NCBI RefSeq assembly: GCF_015679265.1 | Contig: NZ_CP064942.1 | Location: 1,458,001 to 1,522,000 of the forward strand | From: Pontivivens ytuae | GTDB lineage: Bacteria; Pseudomonadota; Alphaproteobacteria; Rhodobacterales; Rhodobacteraceae | DNA: 64,000 bases | Direction of reading: 5' to 3' | Shown here: piece by piece, positions 26,031 through 33,292 of the stretch | Position numbering within the stretch: the first letter of the stretch is position 1 | Layout: each line of letters opens with the position of its first letter | The notes under the pieces: generated by a model | Told to the model about the DNA's origin: nothing | Seen by the model: only the letters and a program-made list of their open reading frames with translations | The model's database searches: none | Made by a program: the position numbers and the translations under genes

Positions 26031-27659
26031 CTAGCCGCTCGGATCGTCGGGTTCCAGACGCGAAAGCGTGCCTTTGTAGCGGACGATCAGGCCGAGGCCG
26101 AGCGGGGCATGGAGGGCCACGTCGAAGGCCGGTTTGCCGTCGGGTCCGGCCCGCTCGGTCGCCACGGATTTCGGCAGCAGAAACCGGGGGATGGGCAGGC
26201 CGAGGACGCGGCCAGAGGCGACTGGGAAGGCGAGCGCGTCTTTTGTCGCCGTCAGGTCGAGCGCGAACTCGGTGGGGCCGAAGCGTTCGTGCATCGCGCC
26301 GTTCTTCCAGCGGAGGTGCGAGCGGAATTTTCGCTTGCCGAAGGTCCGGGTCCAACGCTCGGTGTCGCCACGCCGCTCCATCACGACGCGGACCGGGGTG
26401 TCGGTCGTCGCAGCGGGAAAACCGAAGAGGCGGCGGATCAGGGCCGGGATCACGCCTCTCCCGTTCTCGATGGAGGCGGTGCCGGTCCAGATCGCCATGT
26501 CGGTGAAGTTGTGCAGGGCGCGAACCTCGGGCGGCAGGTCGTGGAAGCCGCTGACATGTCGGGGGAAAAGCGGTTCGACCTCCTCCTCGAAACGCGGGAA
26601 GCGGATCTGGAGGCCCTCCATCCCCGCCTCCAGCGCATCGAGCGGGATCTCGTCGACGCAGGCGCGGGCGCCGGGTTCGAGCGTGTCGAGGCGACCGGCA
26701 AGGACGCGCGCGGGGATCGCGGGGACGAAGGGGCCGTCGCCGCCCTCCGCAATCACCGACCATTGGCGGCGGAGCGTGCGGCCTTCACTCCGGCCCGTGA
26801 CGATCACCGCCATCCCGCCGGTCCCGGTGCCGAAGGGCTTCAGGAGCACCGCCGCCCAGTGGATCGGCACCGTGAGCAGGGTCAGGCGCGGCAGCAGGCG
26901 GCGTTTGCGCAGCCAGGCAATTACGCCGAGGCCACGATGCATCAGGCCAAGCTCCAGGCCCGCACGGAAGAGGACGGTCTCGGCCCCGAAATGCTTTGGA
27001 AACAGGGCGAGATCCGGCGCGCCGATCAGGCTGCCCGGGCGTTCGAGGCCGGGCTCCAGCGGGACCACGCGGCGATCCTCGAAGCCCGAAATTTCCTCCC
27101 ACCGGCCGCCGCGGCGGATGCGCAGGGGCTCACCGGCCTGGGCGAGGATGCTGCCGATCACGGCACGGCCGCGCGGCGCGCGGTTGCCGGGGAGCAGCGC
27201 GCTCTCGATCTGCGTCACGTCGAGGCCGTCGGCGAGCGCGGTGGCCGCAGCACCCGTGATCGCGGGCATGGTGGAGACGCCGGAGAAGACCGTGACGCCC
27301 GCGGCGCGCGCTTCGGCGTCCAGCGCGGTGATCCCGGCGGTGAACTCCGGATCGTCGGAGAAGTCGAAGCAGTGCATCCCGGCGGCGATCGCAGCATAAG
27401 CGACGCGGTAGGGATCGGACCCGAGGGTCTGAAAGGGTCCCGTCGCATCGACGACGAGATCCGCGCCGCTCTCGCCCAGCGCGGACAGATCGCCGGCGCG
27501 GTCGAGCATCAGCGGCTCCCCGCCATGCTCGGCACAGAACGCCTCCGCCTTCGTCCGCGAGCGGCCCGCGACGATGACCTCGTGACCGTCCCGAAGCAGC
27601 AGCCGCGCGAGCCGCCCGCCGAAGACGCCATAGCCGCCAAGGATGAGAATGCGGGCCAT
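26031..27659 (-). CDS. Saccharopine-dehydrogenase-like oxidoreductase with DUF4166 domain
   Basis: A 542-residue protein. The N-terminal NAD(P)-binding Rossmann fold is GGYGVFGGRLA (residues 8-18), with AGRS and the DATGPFQ segment of saccharopine-dehydrogenase-like proteins. The C-terminal 180 residues, from about LHNFTDMAIWTG on, match DUF4166. The long in-frame extension to 28346 is ignored because GGAGGGGCC lies directly before the ATG at 27659 and the Rossmann fold begins there. It is probably co-transcribed with recQ. The substrate is unknown. Confidence 0.82.
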   Translation of the reverse strand: MARILILGGYGVFGGRLARLLLRDGHEVIVAGRSRTKAEAFCAEHGGEPLMLDRAGDLSALGESGADLVVDATGPFQTLGSDPYRVAYAAIAAGMHCFDFSDDPEFTAGITALDAEARAAGVTVFSGVSTMPAITGAAATALADGLDVTQIESALLPGNRAPRGRAVIGSILAQAGEPLRIRRGGRWEEISGFEDRRVVPLEPGLERPGSLIGAPDLALFPKHFGAETVLFRAGLELGLMHRGLGVIAWLRKRRLLPRLTLLTVPIHWAAVLLKPFGTGTGGMAVIVTGRSEGRTLRRQWSVIAEGGDGPFVPAIPARVLAGRLDTLEPGARACVDEIPLDALEAGMEGLQIRFPRFEEEVEPLFPRHVSGFHDLPPEVRALHNFTDMAIWTGTASIENGRGVIPALIRRLFGFPAATTDTPVRVVMERRGDTERWTRTFGKRKFRSHLRWKNGAMHERFGPTEFALDLTATKDALAFPVASGRVLGLPIPRFLLPKSVATERAGPDGKPAFDVALHAPLGLGLIVRYKGTLSRLEPDDPSG

Positions 27660-27755
27660 GGCCCCTCCGGTTTTTCGTGGATCAGACAAGGGTTTGCTTA
27701 GTGCGGCGGCAGCCTTATTCATCTGTGACAGCGGGACGCAAAGGGGAGAGGCGGC

Positions 27756-28535
27756 ATGGCCTGGTGGCTCGATCTGATATTCGACGTGATCGTCGCGGGG
27801 GCGATCGCGGTCATCGCGCTGGCGCTGGCAAGCTTCGTGAAGGCGCAGATCCGGTCCTTCGGGCGGCGCTCGGACCGGTTCGACGAGACGCTGATGAACT
27901 TCCTCGCCACCGTGGCGCGGTACGCGGTGCTGGTCTTTGCAGCGATCTTCATCCTGGCGCGGTTCGGGATCCAGACGGCCTCCCTCATCGCGGTCCTTGG
28001 TGCGGCGGGCATCGCGATCGGGCTGGCGCTGCAGGGAACGCTGTCGAACCTCGCCTCTGGGCTGATGCTGCTCGCCTTCCGCCCCTTCAACACAGGCGAC
28101 TACGTGGAGGCGGGCGGCAAGTCCGGCACGGTGACGGAGATCAGCCTCTTCACCACGGAGCTCACGACGCCCGACAACGTGCAGGTCTTCGTGCCCAACC
28201 GCGATGTCTGGGACGGGCCGATCACCAACTACTCCGCCCATGAGGAGCGGCGCGTGGACCTCGTGCTGGGCGTCGGCTACGGCGCGAACCTCAAGGAGGT
28301 GGAGAACGTGATCCGCGGCGTGCTGGATGCGGAGGGACGGCTGCACGACGACAAGCCGGTCTTCGTGAAGGTGACGGCCCTCGGCGATAGCGCGGTGGAG
28401 TTCACGGTGCGGGTCTGGGTCGCGCGCGGTGACTACTTCGACGTGAAATGCGACCTGACCGCGGCGTTGAAGGAAGCGATGGACGATGCGGGCATCGACA
28501 TCCCCTATCCCACCCGCACGATCGTGAACGGATGA
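27756..28535 (+). CDS. Mechanosensitive channel, MscS family
   Basis: A 259-residue small MscS. Three transmembrane helices (about residues 7-28, 49-70 and 75-105) end in the pore helix GIAIGLALQGTLSNLASG. A beta domain follows (FNTGDYVEAGGKSGTVTEI) and the C-terminal vestibule. It releases osmolytes on hypo-osmotic shock. The divergent neighbour is the DUF4166 gene, and the stop overlaps the following HAD gene by ATGA. Confidence 0.92.
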   Translation: MAWWLDLIFDVIVAGAIAVIALALASFVKAQIRSFGRRSDRFDETLMNFLATVARYAVLVFAAIFILARFGIQTASLIAVLGAAGIAIGLALQGTLSNLASGLMLLAFRPFNTGDYVEAGGKSGTVTEISLFTTELTTPDNVQVFVPNRDVWDGPITNYSAHEERRVDLVLGVGYGANLKEVENVIRGVLDAEGRLHDDKPVFVKVTALGDSAVEFTVRVWVARGDYFDVKCDLTAALKEAMDDAGIDIPYPTRTIVNG

Positions 28536-29230
28536 TCCGGGCCTGCATCTTCGACGTGTTCGGCACGCTGGTCGACTGGCGGACCGGGATCGCGGAGGCC
28601 GCGGCCCCGGTGTTCGCGCGGCATGGCATCGCGCACGACCCCTTCGATTTCGCCGACCGCTGGCGGGCCGAGTACCAGCCGGGGATGGAGGCCGTGCGCT
28701 CCGGCGGGCGTGGCTATGTCCGGCTGGAGGTCCTGCATCGGGAGAACCTGGACCGCGCGCTTATCGGCGCTGGGATCGACCTGCCGGTGATGGAGCGCGA
28801 TGGGCTGAACGAGGGCTGGACCCGGCTGCCGCCCTGGCCGGATGTCGTTGAGGGGCTTCGGGCGGTGCGGGCGAAGATGCTGGCCGCGCCCTGCTCCAAC
28901 GGCTCCATCGCGCTGATGGCGCGGCTGGCCCGCTTCGGCGGGCTGCAGTGGGACGCGATCACGGGGGCGGAGATCGCGCGGAACTACAAGCCGATGGCGG
29001 AGGTGTACCATGCCTCCGCCGCCGCTCTCGGCTTCGCGCCGGGGGAGGTCATGATGGTCGCGACGCACAACGACGACCTCGCGGCAGCGCGGGCGGCGGG
29101 GCTGCGCACCGGCTATTTCCCGCGGCCTCTGGAATACGGGCCAGCGCGCGGGCGGGATCTGGAGCCGGCGCAGGACTGGGACATCGTGGCCGAGGATCTG
29201 CCGGGCCTCGCGGCCCAGTTGCCCGGATGA
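28532..29230 (+). CDS. Haloacid dehalogenase type II (HAD) hydrolase
   Basis: A 232-residue HAD-superfamily enzyme close to L-2-haloacid dehalogenases. The nucleophile motif is FDVFGTLVDW (Asp8), motif II Ser lies in PCSNGS, motif III Lys in NYKP, and the acidic motif IV appears as THNDDLAAA. The residues fit hydrolysis of 2-haloacids or a phosphatase-like role. It overlaps the MscS gene before it and the aminotransferase gene after it by four bases each. Confidence 0.87.
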   Translation: MIRACIFDVFGTLVDWRTGIAEAAAPVFARHGIAHDPFDFADRWRAEYQPGMEAVRSGGRGYVRLEVLHRENLDRALIGAGIDLPVMERDGLNEGWTRLPPWPDVVEGLRAVRAKMLAAPCSNGSIALMARLARFGGLQWDAITGAEIARNYKPMAEVYHASAAALGFAPGEVMMVATHNDDLAAARAAGLRTGYFPRPLEYGPARGRDLEPAQDWDIVAEDLPGLAAQLPG

Positions 29231-30138
29231 CCGGGCTGGAGCAGGGCGCCGCCTGGATGGACGGGCGGATCATCCCGGTGACGGACGCGGCGATCCCCGT
29301 CACGGACTGGGGCGTCACCCATTCCGACATCGCCTATGACGTGGTGCCGGTCTGGCAGGGTGCGTTCTTCCGGCTCGACGACTACGTGACCCGCTTCCTC
29401 GCCTCGCTCAGCGCACTGCGGATGGAGATCGGGATGGACCGCGCGGCGATCGAAGCAGCGCTGCACGAGATGGTCGCCGCCTCCGGCCTGCGCGACGCCT
29501 ATGTGGCGATGGTCGCAGCCCGAGGCCGCAACCCGGTGCCGGGCTCGCGCGATCCGCGCGACTGCGCCAACCACTTCTACGCCTGGTGCGTGCCCTACGT
29601 GCATGTCGTGAAGCCGGTGGTGGTGGAGCAGGGCTGTGCCGTCTGGATCGCCAAGTCCGTGCGCCGCATCCCGAAGGACAGCGTCGATCCGACGGTGAAG
29701 AACTACCACTGGGGGGACTTCACCTCCGGCCTCTTCGAGGCGAAGGAGCGGGGCTACGAGACCACGCTGCTGCTCGACCATGCGGGCAACGTGACGGAGG
29801 GGCCGGGCTTCAACGCCTTCGCGCTTTTCGGGCGGCGGATCGTGACGCCGGATGCGGGCGTGCTTCACGGCATCACGCGGCGCACGGTGCTGGAGATGGC
29901 TGCCGAGGCGGGGTTGGAGACGGAGGTGCGCCCCCTGCCCCTCGCCGAGTTCCTGGAGGCGGACGAGGTGTTCCTCTCCTCCTCCGGCGGCGGGGTGATC
30001 CCGGTGGCGCGGGTGGACGAGCGGGTGTTCTCGAACGGGCGGCCGGGGCCGGTGGCGCGCGATCTGCGCGACCGGTACTTCGCGTGGATGGGGCGGGCGG
30101 CGCATCGCAGCCCGGTGGACTACGGCCCTAGCGGGTGA
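29227..30138 (+). CDS. Class IV aminotransferase (D-amino-acid/branched-chain type)
   Basis: A 303-residue PLP enzyme of fold type IV. The PLP lysine is in TVKNYHWGD, the conserved Glu region in DHAGNVTEGPGFN, and the phosphate-binding GITRRTV and SSSGGG loops follow. The gene overlaps the HAD gene by ATGA and ends 11 bases inside the converging methyltransferase gene. It could be a D-amino acid or branched-chain aminotransferase or 4-amino-4-deoxychorismate lyase-like; motifs alone do not decide. Confidence 0.85.
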   Translation: MTGLEQGAAWMDGRIIPVTDAAIPVTDWGVTHSDIAYDVVPVWQGAFFRLDDYVTRFLASLSALRMEIGMDRAAIEAALHEMVAASGLRDAYVAMVAARGRNPVPGSRDPRDCANHFYAWCVPYVHVVKPVVVEQGCAVWIAKSVRRIPKDSVDPTVKNYHWGDFTSGLFEAKERGYETTLLLDHAGNVTEGPGFNAFALFGRRIVTPDAGVLHGITRRTVLEMAAEAGLETEVRPLPLAEFLEADEVFLSSSGGGVIPVARVDERVFSNGRPGPVARDLRDRYFAWMGRAAHRSPVDYGPSG

Positions 30139-31351
30139 AGCCCGCGACGAGCTCCACATGGCTCGACCAGCGGAACTGATCGACGATGGTCACGGGGCCG
30201 AGGCGGAAGCCGTGCTCCACCAAGAGCTTCGCATCGCGGGCGAAGGTGACGGGGTTGCAGGAGACATGGGCGAGGCAGGCAAGCCCGCTCGCCGCGATCT
30301 CGGCCACCTGCGCCTGCGCGCCCGCGCGTGGCGGATCGATCACGGCGGCATCGTAATCCTTGAGCTCCGAGGGCAGCAGCGGGCGGCGGAAGAGGTCGCG
30401 CGCCTTTGTGGTGACGCGCTTGAGGCCCGGCGTCTCCCGCCACGCGCGGTCGAGGGCGGCGAGCATGTCGGCGGCGCTTTCAACCGCGTGAACCTCCGCC
30501 GTCTCGGCAAGCGGCAGGGCGAAGGTGCCGCATCCGGCGAAGAGGTCGACGACGCGCGGAGCGTTGCCGACGATCCGGCGGACCTCCGCGACGAGGGCGG
30601 CCTCGCCTTCCGGAGTCGCTTGCAGAAAGGCGCCGGGCGGCGGGATCACGTGGCCGCGGCCCATCCTCTGCCGCGGCGGGGCGGGCGTGGCGATCACCTC
30701 GCCGTTCCAGCTGAGCCGGGCGATGTTGTGGGTGTGGATGAGGCCGGCGAGCTCGACGAGTTGCGCAGGCTCCAGCGGCTTCGCCTCGTCCACCGCCACG
30801 TCCGGCCCGGCCTCCGACAGCGTGACCGATAGACGCAGGATCCCCTTGCGGGAGGCGCCGAGGCGGGTCAGCGCGTCGAGGAGCGGCCGGAGCGCGAGGA
30901 GGTCGGGATGGACGACGCGGCACTCCGGCACCTCGACCACCTGATGGGCGGCGCGGGCGTGAAAGCCGACGGTAACACCCTTCCTGGTGCGCTTGCCTGC
31001 GAAGGTGGCGCGACGGCGGGAGCGCTCCGGCGAGGTCGCGACCTGCGAGATCGGGGCCTGCAGGCCCTGCGCGGCCAGCGCCGTCTCCACCACCTGCCGC
31101 CGCCAGTCGGCGACCAGCGTGTCGGAGGCATGCTGCATCACGCAGCCGCCGCACTGGCCGAAATGGGGGCAAGGCGCCTTCACCCGATCGGAGATGGGCG
31201 TGACGATGCGCGGCGCGGCCATGCGCCCCTCCACGATCTCGCCCGCCACGACCTCACCGGGCAGGGCGCCGGGCGCGTGCACCGGCGCGCCGTCCACCGT
31301 GGAAACCCCGTCGCCCAGATGGCCGAGCCGCTCGATCGTGATCGTATCCAT
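30128..31351 (-). CDS. SAM-dependent RNA uridine-C5 methyltransferase (RlmD/TrmA family)
   Basis: A 407-residue enzyme with a [4Fe-4S] cysteine cluster (CPHFGQCGGC) after an N-terminal TRAM-like region. The SAM-binding motif is VVDLFAGCGTFALPL, the ending motif DPPRAG, and the nucleophile SCNP. It methylates a uridine in rRNA or tRNA. The start at 31351 is chosen because the fold begins at MDTITIERLG; an in-frame extension to 31474 would run into the glycine riboswitch on the opposite strand. It converges with the aminotransferase gene, whose end overlaps by 11 bases. Confidence 0.9.
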   Translation of the reverse strand: MDTITIERLGHLGDGVSTVDGAPVHAPGALPGEVVAGEIVEGRMAAPRIVTPISDRVKAPCPHFGQCGGCVMQHASDTLVADWRRQVVETALAAQGLQAPISQVATSPERSRRRATFAGKRTRKGVTVGFHARAAHQVVEVPECRVVHPDLLALRPLLDALTRLGASRKGILRLSVTLSEAGPDVAVDEAKPLEPAQLVELAGLIHTHNIARLSWNGEVIATPAPPRQRMGRGHVIPPPGAFLQATPEGEAALVAEVRRIVGNAPRVVDLFAGCGTFALPLAETAEVHAVESAADMLAALDRAWRETPGLKRVTTKARDLFRRPLLPSELKDYDAAVIDPPRAGAQAQVAEIAASGLACLAHVSCNPVTFARDAKLLVEHGFRLGPVTIVDQFRWSSHVELVAGFTR

Positions 31352-31428
31352 GGCGGCGATGTACGGCCTCAGGGCCGCATGTGCAGCAAAAATCCTTGCG
31401 GGACGCCGCGGCTCGGGTATGTTTCCAC

Positions 31429-31583
31429 CGTCCCGTCCGGGAGAATGCGGCACGCGCCGCTGCCGAAGGAGCAACCGCCCCGGAAACTCTCAGGCCCACG
31501 GACCGGCGGGATCAGGACTCTGGAGAGAGGCGCAGGCCGCGCCCGCCGACGGGATAACGATCTCAGGCGAACGGACAGAGGGG
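31429..31583 (+). ncRNA. Tandem glycine riboswitch upstream of gcvT
   Basis: Two adjacent glycine aptamers of the GEMM-like gcvT class. The first (about 31429-31513) has GGGAGA, GCCGAAGGAGCAA and AAACTCTCAGG. The second (about 31514-31583) has CTCTGGAGAGAGG, CCGACGGGATAAC and ATCTCAGGCGAACGGACAGAG, all hallmark segments of the glycine riboswitch. It lies about 160 bases upstream of gcvT, fitting activation of the cleavage system by excess glycine. Boundaries are approximate. Confidence 0.92.
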
Positions 31584-31660
31584 GCATCGCCGCGCGACGG
31601 GCGCGCGGCCTGATGCTGACGGGGCTGCTCATGATCGGACTTCTGCATTCTCTCTTCGCG

Positions 31661-31718
31661 AAATATCCCCGCCGGAGGCTCCCGGTGGCGATCGCAGATG
31701 CCTCCGGCGGGGATATTT
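31661..31718. repeat. Perfect 19-bp inverted repeat between riboswitch and gcvT
   Basis: AAATATCCCCGCCGGAGGC (31661-31679) and its exact complement (31700-31718) flank a 20-base loop. Each arm is a copy of the dispersed repeat core. The right copy continues into GACAGATGAAGGAGG, whose AAGGAGG (31730-31736) is the ribosome site of gcvT. No T tract follows, so a simple intrinsic terminator is unlikely; a role in the riboswitch expression platform is possible. Confidence 0.75.
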
Positions 31719-31743
31719 CTGGACAGATGAAGGAGGGTGTGCA

Positions 31744-32829
31744 GTGAGCGGGCTGAAGCGCACGCCGCTGGCCGATCTTCACGCGCGCCTCGGCGGCAAG
31801 ATGGTGCCCTTCGCCGGGTGGGAGATGCCGGTGCAGTACGCGGACGGCGTGCTGAAGGAGCACCTGCACACGCGCGCCGCCGCCGGGCTCTTCGACGTGA
31901 GCCACATGGGGCAGCTCCGGCTCACCGGCGCGGACCGGGTGGAGGCGCTGGAGCGGCTGATGCCGGTCAACGTGGCCGAGCTGAAGCCCGGGCGGCAGCG
32001 TTACGGGCTGCTGACGAATGCGGTGGGCGGGATCCTCGACGATCTGATGTTCGCCAATATGGGCGACTGGATCTTCTTGGTGGTGAACGCCGCGCGGGCC
32101 GATCACGACATCCCGCATATCGCGGCCGAGACCAAGGTCGAGGTGCTCGACCGGGCGCTGATCGCCCTGCAGGGACCCGCGGCGGAGGAGGCGCTCGCGG
32201 CGCTGAACGGAGATGTGCGCGACATGCGCTTCATGGACGCGCGGGTGATGCCGCTGATCGAGGGCGACTGCTTCATCACACGTTCCGGCTATACCGGCGA
32301 GGACGGGTTCGAGATCTCGGTGCCGCGTGACGAGGCGGAGGCCGTGGCCGAGGCGCTGCTGGAGCAGGAGGGCGTCGCGCCCGTCGGTCTCGGCGCGCGG
32401 GACAGCCTGCGGCTGGAGGCGGGGCTCTGCCTTTACGGCAACGACATCGACGAGGGCACCACGCCGGTGGAGGCGGGGCTGACCTGGGCGATCCAGAAGC
32501 GGCGGCGGGAAGAGGGCGGCTATCCGGGTGCGGACGTCATCGGACCGCAACTTGCGACGGGGGCGGCGCGTCAGCGCGTCGGCCTGCGCCCCACCGGTCG
32601 GGCGCCGCTGCGCGCGGGCACGCCGCTTCATGCCGAGGAGAACGGACCCGAGATCGGCAGGATCACCTCCGGCGGCTTCGGCCCAACGGTCGGCGGTCCG
32701 ATCTCCATGGGCTATGTGCCGAGCGAATTTTCACAGGCGGGCACCGGGCTATTTGCGTCGCTCAGGGGGCGCTTCGAGCCGGTGACGGTCGCGCCCCTGC
32801 CCTTCGTTCAACAGAGCTACAAGAGGTAA
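31744..32829 (+). CDS. gcvT: Glycine cleavage system T protein (aminomethyltransferase)
   Basis: A 361-residue T protein that transfers the methylene group of glycine to tetrahydrofolate. The folate-binding start LHARLGGKMVPFAGWEMPVQY, the conserved YTGEDGFE and GLGARDSLRLEAGL segments and the C-terminal oligonucleotide-binding-like domain are complete. The start codon is GTG at 31744, supported by AGGAGGG seven bases before. It is followed at once by gcvH. The upstream tandem riboswitch implies glycine control. Confidence 0.95.
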   Translation: MSGLKRTPLADLHARLGGKMVPFAGWEMPVQYADGVLKEHLHTRAAAGLFDVSHMGQLRLTGADRVEALERLMPVNVAELKPGRQRYGLLTNAVGGILDDLMFANMGDWIFLVVNAARADHDIPHIAAETKVEVLDRALIALQGPAAEEALAALNGDVRDMRFMDARVMPLIEGDCFITRSGYTGEDGFEISVPRDEAEAVAEALLEQEGVAPVGLGARDSLRLEAGLCLYGNDIDEGTTPVEAGLTWAIQKRRREEGGYPGADVIGPQLATGAARQRVGLRPTGRAPLRAGTPLHAEENGPEIGRITSGGFGPTVGGPISMGYVPSEFSQAGTGLFASLRGRFEPVTVAPLPFVQQSYKR

Positions 32830-32832
32830 CAG

Positions 32833-33198
32833 ATGGCGCTGAAATTCACCGAAGAGCACGAGTGGCTGAAGGTCGACGGCGACGAGGTCATCGTCGGCAT
32901 CACGGAGCACGCGCAGAGCCAGCTCGGCGATCTCGTATTCGTGGAGCTGCCCGAGCCCGGCACCAAGGTGGAGAAGGACGACGAGATCGTGGTGATCGAG
33001 AGCGTCAAGGCGGCCTCCGACATCATGGCGCCGCTGGACGGGGAGATCACGGCCGTGAACGACAAGATCGTGGAGACGCCCTCGCTGGTGAACGAGGATC
33101 CGATGGAGGAAGGCTGGTTCTTCCGCATGTCGCTGAACGATCCGTCGGAGCTCGACGGGCTGATGGACGAGGACGCCTACAAGGCCTTCGTAGGCTGA
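32833..33198 (+). CDS. gcvH: Glycine cleavage system H protein
   Basis: A 121-residue lipoyl carrier that shuttles the aminomethyl group between the P, T and L proteins. The lipoyl lysine is in [11 protein letters not shown] (Lys near residue 60), and the C-terminal EGWFFRM is typical. It starts three bases after the gcvT stop with AGAGG before it. A hairpin with a T run lies between it and gcvP. Confidence 0.97.
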   Translation: MALKFTEEHEWLKVDGDEVIVGITEHAQSQLGDLVFVELPEPGTKVEKDDEIVVIESVKAASDIMAPLDGEITAVNDKIVETPSLVNEDPMEEGWFFRMSLNDPSELDGLMDEDAYKAFVG

Positions 33199-33206
33199 GG
33201 GTTGGG

Positions 33207-33274
33207 ACCGTCCCGGGCGGCAGACCCGGGACCTTTTTGAGACCGAACGGCCCCGGACCGGCGTCCGGGACGGT
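33207..33274 (+). terminator. Terminator-like hairpin with a competing pairing inside the gcv operon
   Basis: Between gcvH and gcvP, GTCCCGGG (33210-33217) and CCCGGGAC (33225-33232) form an 8-bp stem followed by CTTTTT, a classical intrinsic terminator. ACCGTCCCGG at 33207 can pair instead with CCGGGACGGT at 33265-33274, so two exclusive structures are possible. This could partly uncouple gcvP from gcvTH. The sequence resembles repeat modules after hisE, so it may instead be an insertion of a mobile hairpin. Confidence 0.6.
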
Positions 33275-33292
33275 CGGCAGAGGATGAGAGTG

